Source: an uncultured Oscillospiraceae bacterium
GTDB lineage: Bacteria > Bacillota > Clostridia > Oscillospirales > Oscillospiraceae
Assembly (NCBI GenBank): GCA_910584835.1
Contig: CAJUEG010000048.1
Location: forward strand, 1 to 19,320
Direction: 5' to 3'
DNA: 19,320 nt
The notes beneath the pieces are model-generated. The model searched no databases. It saw only the letters and a list, made by a program, of their open reading frames with translations, and was not told where the DNA came from. Every line of letters begins with the position of its first letter. Positions within the stretch are counted from its first letter, which is position 1. Both the position numbers and the translations under genes were made by a program. Shown in pieces: positions 1-7,367 of the stretch.

Positions 1-320
1 TGATGGCCACCCTGGTCACCCCCAAGCTGCTGCTGCTGGACGAGCACACCGCCGCTTTGGACCCCGGCACGGCGGAAAAGGTGCTGGAGCTCACCCGGTC
101 CATTGTGGCGGACAACCACATCACCTGCCTCATGGTCACCCACAACATGAAACAGGCCCTGGAGCTGGGCAACCGGACGCTGATGATGGCGGACGGGCGC
201 ATTGTGCTGGACGTGTCCGGGGATGAGCGCGCCGGCATGACGGTAGAGGACCTGCTGCGCCGCTTCCGGGCGGATACGGGCCGCGACCTGGACAATGACC
301 GTATGCTGCTGTCTGATTAG
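1..320 (+). CDS. ABC transporter ATP-binding protein, C-terminal part (gene starts before the window)
   Basis: Only the last ~105 residues are present; the frame is open to the left edge. Visible are the Walker B segment LLLLDEHTAALDP with its D-loop, then the H-switch histidine in CLMVTHNMKQAL. The DEHTAALDP and THNMKQAL wording and the C-terminal VEDLLRRF segment resemble the ATPases that sit with PF04392-type substrate-binding proteins (the putative tryptophan/tyrosine, TrpX-like uptake systems). It would hydrolyse ATP on the cytoplasmic face to drive substrate import. The permease and binding protein would be expected just upstream, outside the window. It is the last gene of its unit, since a strong terminator follows 8 bases after the stop. 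ATPase identity is sure; substrate is inference. Confidence 0.9.
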   Translation, partial: MATLVTPKLLLLDEHTAALDPGTAEKVLELTRSIVADNHITCLMVTHNMKQALELGNRTLMMADGRIVLDVSGDERAGMTVEDLLRRFRADTGRDLDNDRMLLSD

Positions 321-328
321 ATCAGGAG

Positions 329-363
329 AACCGTCCCCCGGCCTGCCGGGGAACGGTTTTTCT
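329..363 (+). terminator. Intrinsic terminator after the ABC ATPase gene
   Basis: Outer arms AACCGT (329-334) and ACGGTT (353-358) enclose a second perfect stem CCCCGGC (336-342) / GCCGGGG (345-351) with a two-base loop, followed by a T-rich tail. It closes the ABC transporter unit and separates it from tex. Confidence 0.9.
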
Positions 364-382
364 TCTCAAACAGGGAAAAGTG

Positions 383-391
383 TGGTATACT
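383..391 (+). promoter_or_regulatory. Probable extended -10 promoter for tex
   Basis: TGGTATACT is a TGn-extended -10 with TATACT at 386-391, directly after the upstream terminator. No good -35 is seen at the usual distance, as is common for extended -10 promoters. The leader carries a small hairpin CGGCG/CGCCG (403-415) before the ribosome site at 445-450. Confidence 0.55.
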
Positions 392-456
392 GAGAGCCTG
401 GGCGGCGTATCGCCGTATAAACGCATTTGGGGCAAAATGACAACAAGGAGACATAT

Positions 457-2616
457 ATGGAGACAATTATACAGATATTGGCCCGGGAGCTGGACCGCCC
501 GGAGCAGCACATTGAGAACATTATCACCCTGCTGGACGAGGGGAACACCGTCCCCTTCATCGCCCGCTACCGCAAGGAGCTCCACGGGGCCATGGACGAC
601 CAGCTCATCCGGCAGCTGGCCGACCGGCTGCAATATCTGCGCAATTTGCAGGACCGCCGGGACGAGGTGAAGCAGTCCATCGAGAACCAGGGCAAGCTGA
701 CGGAGGAGCTGTCCGCCGCCATTGACGCAGCCTCCACCCTGGCGGAGGTGGAGGACCTCTACAGGCCCTATAAGCAGAAGCGCCGCACCCGGGCCACCAT
801 GGCAAAGGAAAAGGGGCTGGAGCCCCTGGCCCTGCTGGCCTTTGCCCAGGGCCCGGCGGTGGACATGGAGGCGGAGGCCCTGAAGTATATTGACCCCGAG
901 AAGGGGGTGGAGACCGCCCAGGACGCCCTCCAGGGGGCCTCCGACATCATCGCCGAGATGATTTCCGACGACGCCGACCTGCGCAAGCTGCTGCGGGAGC
1001 TGTACTGGCGGCGGGCGTCCATCGTGTCCAAGGCGGCGGAGAAGGAGCCGGAGGACAGCGTGTACCGCCTATACTATGAGTTTTCAAGCCATCTATCCAA
1101 AACCCAGGGGCATCAAATCCTTGCCATGAACCGGGGGGAGCGGGAGGAAATCCTCAAGGTCTCGGTGGAGATGGACCGGGAGACCGCCCTGGTGGCCCTG
1201 CGCCGCAGGGTGGTGCCGGGGCGGGCGGCCATGGAGTTCGTCAAGGCGGCCGCCGAGGACGCCTATGACCGGCTCATCGCCCCCTCCCTGGAGCGGGAGG
1301 TGCGCTCCGACCTGACAGACAAGGCCAACGAGGGGGCCATCGGCCAGTTCGCCCTGAATCTGAAGCCCCTCCTGATGCAGCCCCCGGTGAAGGGCTTTGT
1401 CACCATGGGGCTGGACCCGGGCTACCGCATGGGATGTAAAGTGGCAGTGGTTGACCCCACCGGCAAGGTGCTGGACACCACCGTGGTCTACCCCACCCAC
1501 GGGGAGCGGGGGAAGAGCGAGGCCATCGACAAGCTGGCCGTCCTCATCAAAAAGCACCATGTGGCCCACATCGCCATCGGCAACGGCACCGCCAGCCGGG
1601 AGACCGAGCAGATGGCGGTGGAGCTCATCCGCAAGGCGGGGGGCGGGGTGAGCTACGCCATGGTCAACGAGGCGGGGGCGTCGGTGTACTCCGCGTCCAA
1701 GCTGGCGGCGGAGGAGTTCCCCGAGTTCGACGTGAACCTGCGCTCGGCGGTGTCCATCGCCCGGCGGCTCCAGGACCCCCTGGCGGAGCTGGTGAAGATC
1801 GACCCCAAGTCCATCGGGGTGGGCCAGTACCAGCACGACATGCCCCAGGCAAGGCTGAGCGAGGCCCTGGACGGGGTGGTAGAGGACTGCGTGAACGCGG
1901 TGGGGGTGGACGTGAACACCGCCTCCGCGCCCCTGCTCACCCGGGTGGCGGGCCTCAACGGCACCACTGCCAAGAACATCGTCAAGTACCGGGAGGACAA
2001 CGGCCCCTTCACCGCCCGGAAGCAGATTTTGAAGGTGCCCAAGCTGGGGCCCAAGGCTTTTGAGCAGTGCGCGGGCTTCCTGCGGGTGCCGGAGAGCAAT
2101 TCCCCCCTGGACAACACCGCCGTCCACCCGGAGAGCTATGGGGCGGCGGAAAAGCTGCTGGCCCTGTGCGGCCACGACATGGCCGACGTGAAGGCGGGGA
2201 AGCTGGGCGACCTCAAGGGACAGCTGGCCGCCTATGGCCAGGAGAGGGCCGCGGCGGAGTGCGGCGTGGGGGTGCCCACCCTGCTGGACGTGGCGGCGGA
2301 GCTGGTCAAGCCGGGCCGGGACCCCCGGGACGAGCTGCCCGCCCCGGTGCTGCGCACCGACGTGCTGGACATGAAGGACCTGAAGCCCGGCATGGAATTG
2401 CGCGGCACGGTGCGCAACGTCATCGACTTCGGGGCCTTTGTGGACATCGGCGTCCATCAGGACGGGCTGGTCCACATCAGCCAGATCTGCGACCGCTTCA
2501 TCAAGCACCCCTCCCAGGTGCTCAGCGTGGGGGACGTGGTGACGGTGTGGGTGAGGGAAGTGGACGAGAAAAAGAAGCGCATCTCTCTGACCATGCGGAA
2601 GGATCAGGTGAAATAG
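457..2616 (+). CDS. tex: Tex family RNA-binding transcription accessory protein
   Basis: A 719-residue cytoplasmic nucleic-acid-binding protein of the Tex/S1 family, near the usual family length of 700-780. Domains in order: helical Tex N-terminal region (about 1-300); YqgF/RNase H-like fold starting at VTMGLDPGYRMG (about 315-440); helix-hairpin-helix pair (about 480-560, with VNTASAPLLTRVAGL and ILKVPKLGPKAFEQ); and a C-terminal S1 RNA-binding domain from about 646 (GTVRNVIDFGAFVDIG, DGLVHISQI). The ATG at 457 was chosen because AAGGAG at 445-450 lies 6 bases upstream; an in-frame ATG at 427 has no ribosome site. Tex binds RNA and affects transcription and stress responses, but its exact role is not settled. 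The next gene starts 3 bases after the stop, so the two are probably translationally coupled. Confidence 0.97.
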   Translation: METIIQILARELDRPEQHIENIITLLDEGNTVPFIARYRKELHGAMDDQLIRQLADRLQYLRNLQDRRDEVKQSIENQGKLTEELSAAIDAASTLAEVEDLYRPYKQKRRTRATMAKEKGLEPLALLAFAQGPAVDMEAEALKYIDPEKGVETAQDALQGASDIIAEMISDDADLRKLLRELYWRRASIVSKAAEKEPEDSVYRLYYEFSSHLSKTQGHQILAMNRGEREEILKVSVEMDRETALVALRRRVVPGRAAMEFVKAAAEDAYDRLIAPSLEREVRSDLTDKANEGAIGQFALNLKPLLMQPPVKGFVTMGLDPGYRMGCKVAVVDPTGKVLDTTVVYPTHGERGKSEAIDKLAVLIKKHHVAHIAIGNGTASRETEQMAVELIRKAGGGVSYAMVNEAGASVYSASKLAAEEFPEFDVNLRSAVSIARRLQDPLAELVKIDPKSIGVGQYQHDMPQARLSEALDGVVEDCVNAVGVDVNTASAPLLTRVAGLNGTTAKNIVKYREDNGPFTARKQILKVPKLGPKAFEQCAGFLRVPESNSPLDNTAVHPESYGAAEKLLALCGHDMADVKAGKLGDLKGQLAAYGQERAAAECGVGVPTLLDVAAELVKPGRDPRDELPAPVLRTDVLDMKDLKPGMELRGTVRNVIDFGAFVDIGVHQDGLVHISQICDRFIKHPSQVLSVGDVVTVWVREVDEKKKRISLTMRKDQVK

Positions 2617-2619
2617 CCC

Positions 2620-3636
2620 ATGGACGGGGCGGAGCGCCGGGCGCGCATCCTGGCCGGGCAGCATCTGACCTGCCCGGCCCCTCCCCCGGCGGTGTGTCGG
2701 GACCTGGACGGCGTCCAGGCCCAGTTTCTGTCCGCCGCCCTCCACGCCCTGGCCATCCGGGGCGGCCCGGCGGAGCCGGACAGTCTGGTCAAGAGCTGGA
2801 CCATCCGGGGGACGGTGCACCTGTTCGACCCCGCCGACCTGCCGCTGTTCCTCCACCGGGGGCGGGACCGCGCCCTGCGGGGGGTGGATCGGATGGAGGG
2901 GGACGAGTACATCACCCTGGAGCGCAAGAGGTATTTCGCCGGGGTGATCCTGGACGAGCTTGCGGGTGGGCCCCGGACGCGGGAGGAGCTGCGCGCCGCC
3001 TGTGCCGCCCGGGGCATGACCGGGCGGGAGGGGGAGAGCGTCTTTAACAGCTGGGGCGGCCTGCTGCGCCACCTGGCGGAGACGGGGCGGATCGTCCACA
3101 CCGTCAGCCGGGAGAAGGGCTTCCGGCTGTGTCCGCCCTTCACCCCCATGGAGGAGGGGCCCGCCCGGCTGGAGCTGGCCCGGCGGTACTTTACCCATTA
3201 CGGCCCCGCCACGGTGCGGGACGCGGCCTATTTCTTTGGCCGCCCCCAGCGGGAGGTCAGGGCGGTGATGGACGCCCTGCCCCTGGAGCGTGCCCAGGTG
3301 GACGGCCGGGACTGCTTCTGGCTGGACCGGGGGGAGGGGGATTGGCCGGAGATTCCGGACTGCCTGTTTCTGGCGGGCTTTGACCAGTTGATGCTGGGCT
3401 ACCGCAAGGAGGACGGACTGTTCCTCCCGGCGGAGCATCTGCGGGGGATATTCTCCCTGTCCGGCATTGTCATGGCCCCCATCCTGCTCCATGGCCGGGT
3501 GGCGGGCCGCTGGCGGCGGCAGGGGGCGCGGGTGGAACTCACCCCCTTCGGCAGCTGGACGGCGGAGGACAGGCGGACGGCGGAGCGGGCGGCGCAGGCG
3601 CTGTGGCACGCCCCGGCGGTGTGGTCAGCGGGCTGA
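2620..3636 (+). CDS. Winged-helix DNA-binding protein of the AlkZ/YcaQ (HTH_42) family, possible DNA glycosylase
   Basis: 338 residues matching the winged-helix DNA-binding domain-containing family (PF06224), with family landmarks such as LVKSWTIRGTVHLF near residue 60, LFLAGFDQLMLGYR near 255 and GRVAGRWRRQG near 290. Known members (Streptomyces AlkZ, E. coli YcaQ/AlkX) are DNA glycosylases that remove alkylated or crosslinked bases, using a short Q-x-Q or Q-x-D motif near the N-terminus. Here VQAQ gives Q33 and Q35 in that position, which fits the AlkZ-type motif. The start overlaps the tex ribosome-site region: AGGTGA at 2606-2611 sits 8 bases upstream and reaches into the tex stop, so coupled translation is likely. 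Family assignment is firm; glycosylase activity is inference. Confidence 0.85.
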   Translation: MDGAERRARILAGQHLTCPAPPPAVCRDLDGVQAQFLSAALHALAIRGGPAEPDSLVKSWTIRGTVHLFDPADLPLFLHRGRDRALRGVDRMEGDEYITLERKRYFAGVILDELAGGPRTREELRAACAARGMTGREGESVFNSWGGLLRHLAETGRIVHTVSREKGFRLCPPFTPMEEGPARLELARRYFTHYGPATVRDAAYFFGRPQREVRAVMDALPLERAQVDGRDCFWLDRGEGDWPEIPDCLFLAGFDQLMLGYRKEDGLFLPAEHLRGIFSLSGIVMAPILLHGRVAGRWRRQGARVELTPFGSWTAEDRRTAERAAQALWHAPAVWSAG

Positions 3637-3662
3637 AATTTCAGGAAATTTGCGAAAACCCC

Positions 3663-3693
3663 TTGACTGTCAAGCCGCTTGACAGGTTAGGAT
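3663..3693 (+). promoter_or_regulatory. MerR-type promoter with perfect palindromic operator
   Basis: -35 TTGACT (3663-3668) and -10 TAGGAT (3688-3693) are 19 bp apart, the over-long spacer typical of MerR-controlled promoters. Between them lies the perfect 8-bp dyad CTGTCAAG (3667-3674) / CTTGACAG (3678-3685) with a CCG centre. Predicted transcription starts near 3700, right before the ribosome site GGAGGT (3701-3706) of the MerR-RDD gene. This layout implies autoregulation by that protein. Confidence 0.8.
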
Positions 3694-3712
3694 GGCCGTG
3701 GGAGGTGGTTTC

Positions 3713-5239
3713 ATGACCATCAAGGAGCTGGAAGAGAGGACGGGCATGGCCCGGGCCAACATCCGATTTTACGAGGGGGAGGGGCTGCTGTCCCCGCGCC
3801 GGCTGGACAACGGCTACCGGGACTACTCGGAGGAGGACGCCCGGACGCTGGAGAAAATCAAGCTGCTGCGGCAGCTGCAGCTGGACATCGACACCATCCG
3901 CAGGGTGCAGGGCGGGGCGCTGACGCTGGAGCAGGCGCTGTTTTCCCAGCTCACCCGGCTGGAGGGGGACCGGGCGGTCATCGAGCGGGCGGCGGCGGTG
4001 TGCCGGGAGCTGGAGCAGAGCGGGGTGGAGTACGCCGCCCTGGACCCCCGGCCCTGGCTGAGACAGATGGAGGAGCCCCAGCGGCCCGCCCTGCCGGAGC
4101 CGCCCCCGGCGAGAGAGGAGCGGGACGATGCGCCCCGGGCCTGTTACTGCCCCTGGCAGCGCCTCTTTGCCCGGTCGCTGGACATGGCGCTGTACGGCAC
4201 TATCCTGAACATGGTGTGGCTGATTGCGTTCCGGGATCAGAGCCTGGTCCGCCTCCAGACGGTCCCCATCGCCTCGTTCCTGTGCGGGGTGGGGCTGCTG
4301 GCCCTCACCCTGGCGCTGGAGCCGCTGTGGCTCCACTGCTGGGGCTGGACGCCGGGAAAGTGGGTGTTCGGCCTGAAGCTGCGGGACGGGGACGGGACCA
4401 GGCTGTCCCTGGCCCAGGGCTGGGAGCGCGGCTGGCGGGTGGCCTGGGAGGGCTACGGCTGGAACATCCCCATCTGGAACCTGTGGCGGATGTGGAAGGG
4501 CCGGACGGCGGGGCTGGAGGGCCGGGACTGTCCCTGGGATTGCGAGGAGGGCTACCGCTACACCAAAGAGGAACGGCCATACAGCGGCTGGATCTTTGTG
4601 GCGGCGCGGGTGCTGCTGACCGCCGCGCTGGTTGTGACCCTGCTGTGGAGCGCGCTGCCCCCCTGCCGGGGGGAGCTGACGGTGGAGGAGTTCGCCCGGA
4701 ACTACAACCACTGCCTGCGGGTGGCGGAGTATGGCGGCGAGACCCACATCCCCACCCTGGGCGATCAGGGCCGGTGGGTGGAGCGGGAACAGCCCGGCGG
4801 CACGGTGTCCATCTATCTGTTTGGCGACACCACGGTATATGAGGAGCCGAAGTACACCGTTGACGGAGGGGTGACGGCGGTTACCCTCCGCATGAGCAGC
4901 CGGGACAAGGCGGTGGGGGGCGCGTTTCGGGAGTCCCTGGTGCTGCTGTCCCTGAGCCGCTCGGCGGGCGGGCTGAACCTGTTCAACATCCTGACGGCCC
5001 AGAGCGAGGCGGACCGCCTGCTGGACCGCTGGGAGGACTTTGAGGACGACTTCCTGGGCGTGCACATCAGCCAGCGGGTGGAGGCGGTGGGCTATGAGCC
5101 CACGGAGGCATTCGGCGCGTCCCTGTGGTGCGAGGACGAGGACCAGCCCCATCACTGTGAAAAGACGGTGACGTTTTCCATCCCCGAACAAAACGGCAGG
5201 TTCTCGCCCCCGCCCGGGCAGGCGCAGGCAGACGGATAA
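3713..5239 (+). CDS. MerR family regulator fused to an RDD membrane domain and a C-terminal outer domain
   Basis: 508 residues. Residues 1-70 are a MerR winged helix (TIKELEERTGMARANIRFYE, LDNGYRDYSEED), followed by a helical dimerisation arm to about 110 and a Pro-rich linker. An RDD-type membrane domain follows (about 145-290), with the RDD start FARSLD at 152-157, hydrophobic helices and the family-like stretch TPGKWVFGLKLRDGDG. A last membrane helix (about 292-316) leads to a roughly 190-residue soluble tail, probably outside the membrane. The ATG at 3713 is chosen: GGAGGT lies 6 bases upstream, while the in-frame ATG at 3692 overlaps the -10. The protein looks like a membrane-tethered one-component regulator. 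Its ligand is unknown. Its promoter carries a matching operator, and rsmI follows 16 bases downstream, so the two are probably co-transcribed. Confidence 0.88.
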   Translation: MTIKELEERTGMARANIRFYEGEGLLSPRRLDNGYRDYSEEDARTLEKIKLLRQLQLDIDTIRRVQGGALTLEQALFSQLTRLEGDRAVIERAAAVCRELEQSGVEYAALDPRPWLRQMEEPQRPALPEPPPAREERDDAPRACYCPWQRLFARSLDMALYGTILNMVWLIAFRDQSLVRLQTVPIASFLCGVGLLALTLALEPLWLHCWGWTPGKWVFGLKLRDGDGTRLSLAQGWERGWRVAWEGYGWNIPIWNLWRMWKGRTAGLEGRDCPWDCEEGYRYTKEERPYSGWIFVAARVLLTAALVVTLLWSALPPCRGELTVEEFARNYNHCLRVAEYGGETHIPTLGDQGRWVEREQPGGTVSIYLFGDTTVYEEPKYTVDGGVTAVTLRMSSRDKAVGGAFRESLVLLSLSRSAGGLNLFNILTAQSEADRLLDRWEDFEDDFLGVHISQRVEAVGYEPTEAFGASLWCEDEDQPHHCEKTVTFSIPEQNGRFSPPPGQAQADG

Positions 5240-5255
5240 AAAGGAGGGGTCAGCA

Positions 5256-6092
5256 ATGGCCGGAAAGCTCTATCTGGTGCCCACCCCCATCGGCAACCTG
5301 GGGGATATCAGCCGCAGGGCGGCGGAGACCCTGGCGGCGGCGGATTTTATCGCCGCCGAGGACACAAGGGTGACGGTGAAGCTCCTGAACCACCTGGAGC
5401 TCCGCAAGCCCATGGTGACTTACCACCGCCACAACTGCGAGACGGCGGGCCCCGCCATCCTCCGGCGGATTCAGGAGGGGGAGGACTGCGCCCTGGTCAC
5501 CGACGCGGGCACCCCGGCCATCTCCGACCCCGGCGAGGACCTGGTGGCCCTGTGCGCCGCCGCGGGGGTGGCGGTGGAGGCCATCCCCGGCCCCTGCGCC
5601 CTGACGGTGGCCCTGTCGGTGTCCGGCCTGCCCACCGCCCGGTTCACCTTCGAGGGCTTTCTGCCCCTGAACAAGAAAAACCGCCGGGCCCAATTGGAGG
5701 GCCTGGCGGACGAGGCGCGCACCATGGTATTTTACGAGGCCCCCCACAAGCTGCGCGCCACCCTGGACGACCTGGCGGCGGTCTTTGGCCCGGACCGCCC
5801 CCTGGCTGTGTGCCGGGAGCTGACCAAGCTCCACGAGGAGGTGGTCCGCCTCACCATCGGGGAGGCGGTGGAGCGCTACGCCGCCCAGGAGCCCCGGGGG
5901 GAGTTTGTGCTGGTGGTGGCGGGCTGTCCCGCCCGGGTCGAAGCGGCGGACGAGGACGGGGCCCTGGCCCGGGCGGAGCAGCTGCGCCGGGAGGGGCTGT
6001 CCCTCAAGCAGGCGGCGGCCCTGGCGGCGGAGGAGTTTGGGGTGAAAAAACGCACGCTCTACAATCAGATGCTGGAGCGGGAGGGAACATAG
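5256..6092 (+). CDS. rsmI: 16S rRNA (cytidine-1402-2'-O)-methyltransferase RsmI
   Basis: 278 residues, the usual length. RsmI methylates the 2'-O of C1402 in 16S rRNA at the ribosomal P site, using S-adenosylmethionine. Landmarks of the tetrapyrrole methylase fold are clear: LYLVPTPIGNLGDISRRA at the N-terminus, FIAAEDTRVT near 32, the LVTDAGTPAISDPGEDL loop near 80, and the substrate-side FEGFLPLNKKNRRAQLE and VFYEAPHKLRATL segments. AAGGAGG before the start gives a strong ribosome site. It lies 16 bases after the MerR-RDD gene and has no promoter of its own that I can see, so it should be read from the MerR-type promoter and from upstream. The C-terminal helix (GLSLKQAAALAAEEFGVKKRTLYNQML) is the usual RsmI tail. 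Confidence 0.97.
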   Translation: MAGKLYLVPTPIGNLGDISRRAAETLAAADFIAAEDTRVTVKLLNHLELRKPMVTYHRHNCETAGPAILRRIQEGEDCALVTDAGTPAISDPGEDLVALCAAAGVAVEAIPGPCALTVALSVSGLPTARFTFEGFLPLNKKNRRAQLEGLADEARTMVFYEAPHKLRATLDDLAAVFGPDRPLAVCRELTKLHEEVVRLTIGEAVERYAAQEPRGEFVLVVAGCPARVEAADEDGALARAEQLRREGLSLKQAAALAAEEFGVKKRTLYNQMLEREGT

Positions 6093-6189
6093 CAAAACGG
6101 CAGGAAGGTCCGCCGCTTGCCCTTTGCCATTTTTGGAAATCTTCTTCCAATCCTTGCCTGTGTCGCCAACGGCTGGAAATGATAACAAA

Positions 6190-6304
6190 TGGTATAATGA
6201 AAATGGAAAATTTTGGGGCTGAAATTTGGCGCGGATTTTGTCGAAAAAAGCGCGGTGCCTCAAAAAATTTTCCCGCAAAAAAAGCCGCCTTACCGGCGGC
6301 TTTT
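6190..6304 (+). ncRNA. Candidate ~100-nt small RNA with own promoter and terminator
   Basis: TGGTATAAT (6190-6198) is a perfect TGn-extended -10. The predicted start seven bases on is G6205. The transcript's first ten bases GGAAAATTTT (6205-6214) are exactly complementary to AAAATTTTCC (6264-6273), and the intrinsic terminator at 6280-6304 follows at once. No ribosome site or convincing reading frame lies inside. The gap between rsmI and the abrB-like gene holds nothing else clear. This is inference from layout only; the AT-rich closing stem could arise by chance. Confidence 0.4.
6280..6304. terminator. Two-way intrinsic terminator between the candidate RNA/rsmI and the abrB-like gene
   Basis: GCCGCC (6284-6289) pairs with GGCGGC (6295-6300), loop TTACC, flanked by an A run on the left and a T run on the right. 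It therefore works on both strands: for the rightward transcript and for the leftward abrB-like gene that ends at 6330. Confidence 0.88.
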
Positions 6305-6329
6305 CGTACGGCTGTAGAGCAGTGGGGAA

Positions 6330-6572
6330 TTATTTGCTGCCCAGATCTTTCAGACAGCTCACGCAGACATTTTTCCCCTTGAAGGAAGTGATCTCGCGGG
6401 AATCCCCACAGAAAATGCAGGCAGGCTGGTACTTGTTCAAGATAATGGAAGGCCCGTCCACATAGATTTCCAGGGGGTCGCGCTCTGCGATGTCCAGGGT
6501 GCGGCGCAGCTCGATCGGCAATACGATGCGCCCCAGCTCATCGACTTTTCGAACGATTCCGGTTGCTTTCAT
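6330..6572 (-). CDS. AbrB/SpoVT-type transition-state regulator with C-terminal zinc finger
   Basis: 80 residues. Residues 1-47 form the swapped-hairpin AbrB DNA-binding fold with its signature MKATGIVRKVDELGRIVLP and ELRRTLDI. The tail holds two Cys pairs, C52-x-x-C55 and C70-x-x-C73, a probable zinc knuckle seen in many clostridial AbrB-like proteins in place of the Bacillus AbrB oligomerisation tail. It should act as a dimer or tetramer on AT-rich promoter DNA in the cytoplasm, typically during the switch to stationary phase or sporulation. The start is set by AAGGAGG just upstream. It has a strong own promoter (6631-6658) and is a single-gene unit convergent with rsmI and divergent from spmA. 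The exact orthologue (AbrB, Abh or another) cannot be set from sequence. Confidence 0.93.
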   Translation of the reverse strand: MKATGIVRKVDELGRIVLPIELRRTLDIAERDPLEIYVDGPSIILNKYQPACIFCGDSREITSFKGKNVCVSCLKDLGSK

Positions 6573-6630
6573 TTGCAGTGTCCTCCTTGCGCCATGGCAT
6601 GAATTTTTTTACAACTCATACTACGCTCTT

Positions 6631-6658
6631 ATTATAACATAACGTATAACTTTGTCAA
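6631..6658 (-). promoter_or_regulatory. Strong sigma-A type promoter of the abrB-like gene
   Basis: Reading leftward, a consensus -35 TTGACA (6658-6653) and consensus -10 TATAAT (6636-6631) are 16 bp apart. The spacer is very AT-rich and includes TTATA/TATAA half-sites, the kind of DNA AbrB proteins bind, so self-control is plausible but not shown. It is the best consensus promoter in the window. Confidence 0.88.
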
Positions 6659-6788
6659 TCAAAAAATTGGGGAAAATCCGTAATTATTGGGAACTCTGTC
6701 GAATTGTGCCACGCCGCCCTTTTCCTGGGACATGAATTTGTGCGCGCCGCCGTATATATAGAAGGACGAGCAAAGGAGGGGGCAAGAT

Positions 6789-7364
6789 ATGGCGATGTCG
6801 CTGATCTGGACGGCGATGGTGGGGGCGGCCATTTTGTGCGGCCTGGCCACGGGGAACGGCCCGGCGGTGGCCCGGGGGGCGCTGGACGGCGCCGCCGCCG
6901 GGGTGGAGCTGTGCCTGTCCATGATGGGGGTGCTGTGCCTGTGGATGGGGGTGATGGAGGTGATGGAGCGCTCCGGCATCGCCCGGGGGCTGTCCCGGCT
7001 GCTCCGGCCCGCCATACGCCGGCTGTACCCGGATTTCTCCAGGGACGGGAAGGTGATGGACGCGGTGAGCGCCAACCTGTCCGCCAATCTGCTGGGGCTG
7101 GGCAACGCGGCTACCCCCCTGGGGCTGGAGGCGGCCCGGCTCATGGCCCAGCGCACCCCCGGCGTGGCGTCGGACGGCCTGTGCATGCTGGTGGTCACCA
7201 ACACCGCGTCATTACAGCTCATCCCCACCACGGTGGCGTCGCTGCGGGCGGCGGCGGGGAGCGCCAACCCGTTTGATATCCTGCCGGCGGTGTGGCTGGC
7301 GTCGGTGATCTCCGTTGCGGTGGGGATCACGGCGGCCAAGCTGTTTTCCCACTGGTGGAGGTAG
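6789..7364 (+). CDS. spmA: Spore maturation protein A
   Basis: 191 residues, the usual SpmA length, with several membrane helices. It carries the Gate/nucleoside-recognition fold: a first helix (SLIWTAMVGAAILCGL), GVELCLSMMGVLCLWMGVMEV, and the family-typical DAVSANLSANLLGLGNAATPLGLEAA followed by MLVVTNTASLQLIPTTVASLR. In Bacillus, SpmA works with SpmB in spore core dehydration, acting at the forespore or mother-cell membrane, though the transported species is unknown. AAAGGAGG at 6773-6780 gives the start at 6789. spmB follows 3 bases later. The region 6660-6788 upstream is AT-rich but I could not fit a sporulation sigma promoter with confidence (GAATTTG and GTATATATA are present but poorly spaced). 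Confidence 0.96.
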   Translation: MAMSLIWTAMVGAAILCGLATGNGPAVARGALDGAAAGVELCLSMMGVLCLWMGVMEVMERSGIARGLSRLLRPAIRRLYPDFSRDGKVMDAVSANLSANLLGLGNAATPLGLEAARLMAQRTPGVASDGLCMLVVTNTASLQLIPTTVASLRAAAGSANPFDILPAVWLASVISVAVGITAAKLFSHWWR

Positions 7365-7367
7365 GCC

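Noticed and set aside
1093..3609. Long leftward open frame of 838 codons opposite tex and the AlkZ-like gene
   Set aside because: Low-complexity His/Pro/Gly/Leu-rich product typical of the antisense of GC-rich genes; no ribosome site, and both forward genes are well-supported families.
4000..4842. 280-codon frame inside the MerR-RDD gene
   Set aside because: Out-of-frame shadow with Gly/Ala/Pro/Arg-rich product and no ribosome site.
6093..6134. Possible terminator right after rsmI (GGCA...TGCC then TTTTT)
   Set aside because: The stem is weak and interrupted; the firm terminator is at 6280-6304.
6730..6760. Possible sporulation sigma promoter for spmA (GAATTTG and GTATATATA)
   Set aside because: The two parts are only about 10 bases apart, too close for sigma-E or sigma-G type promoters.
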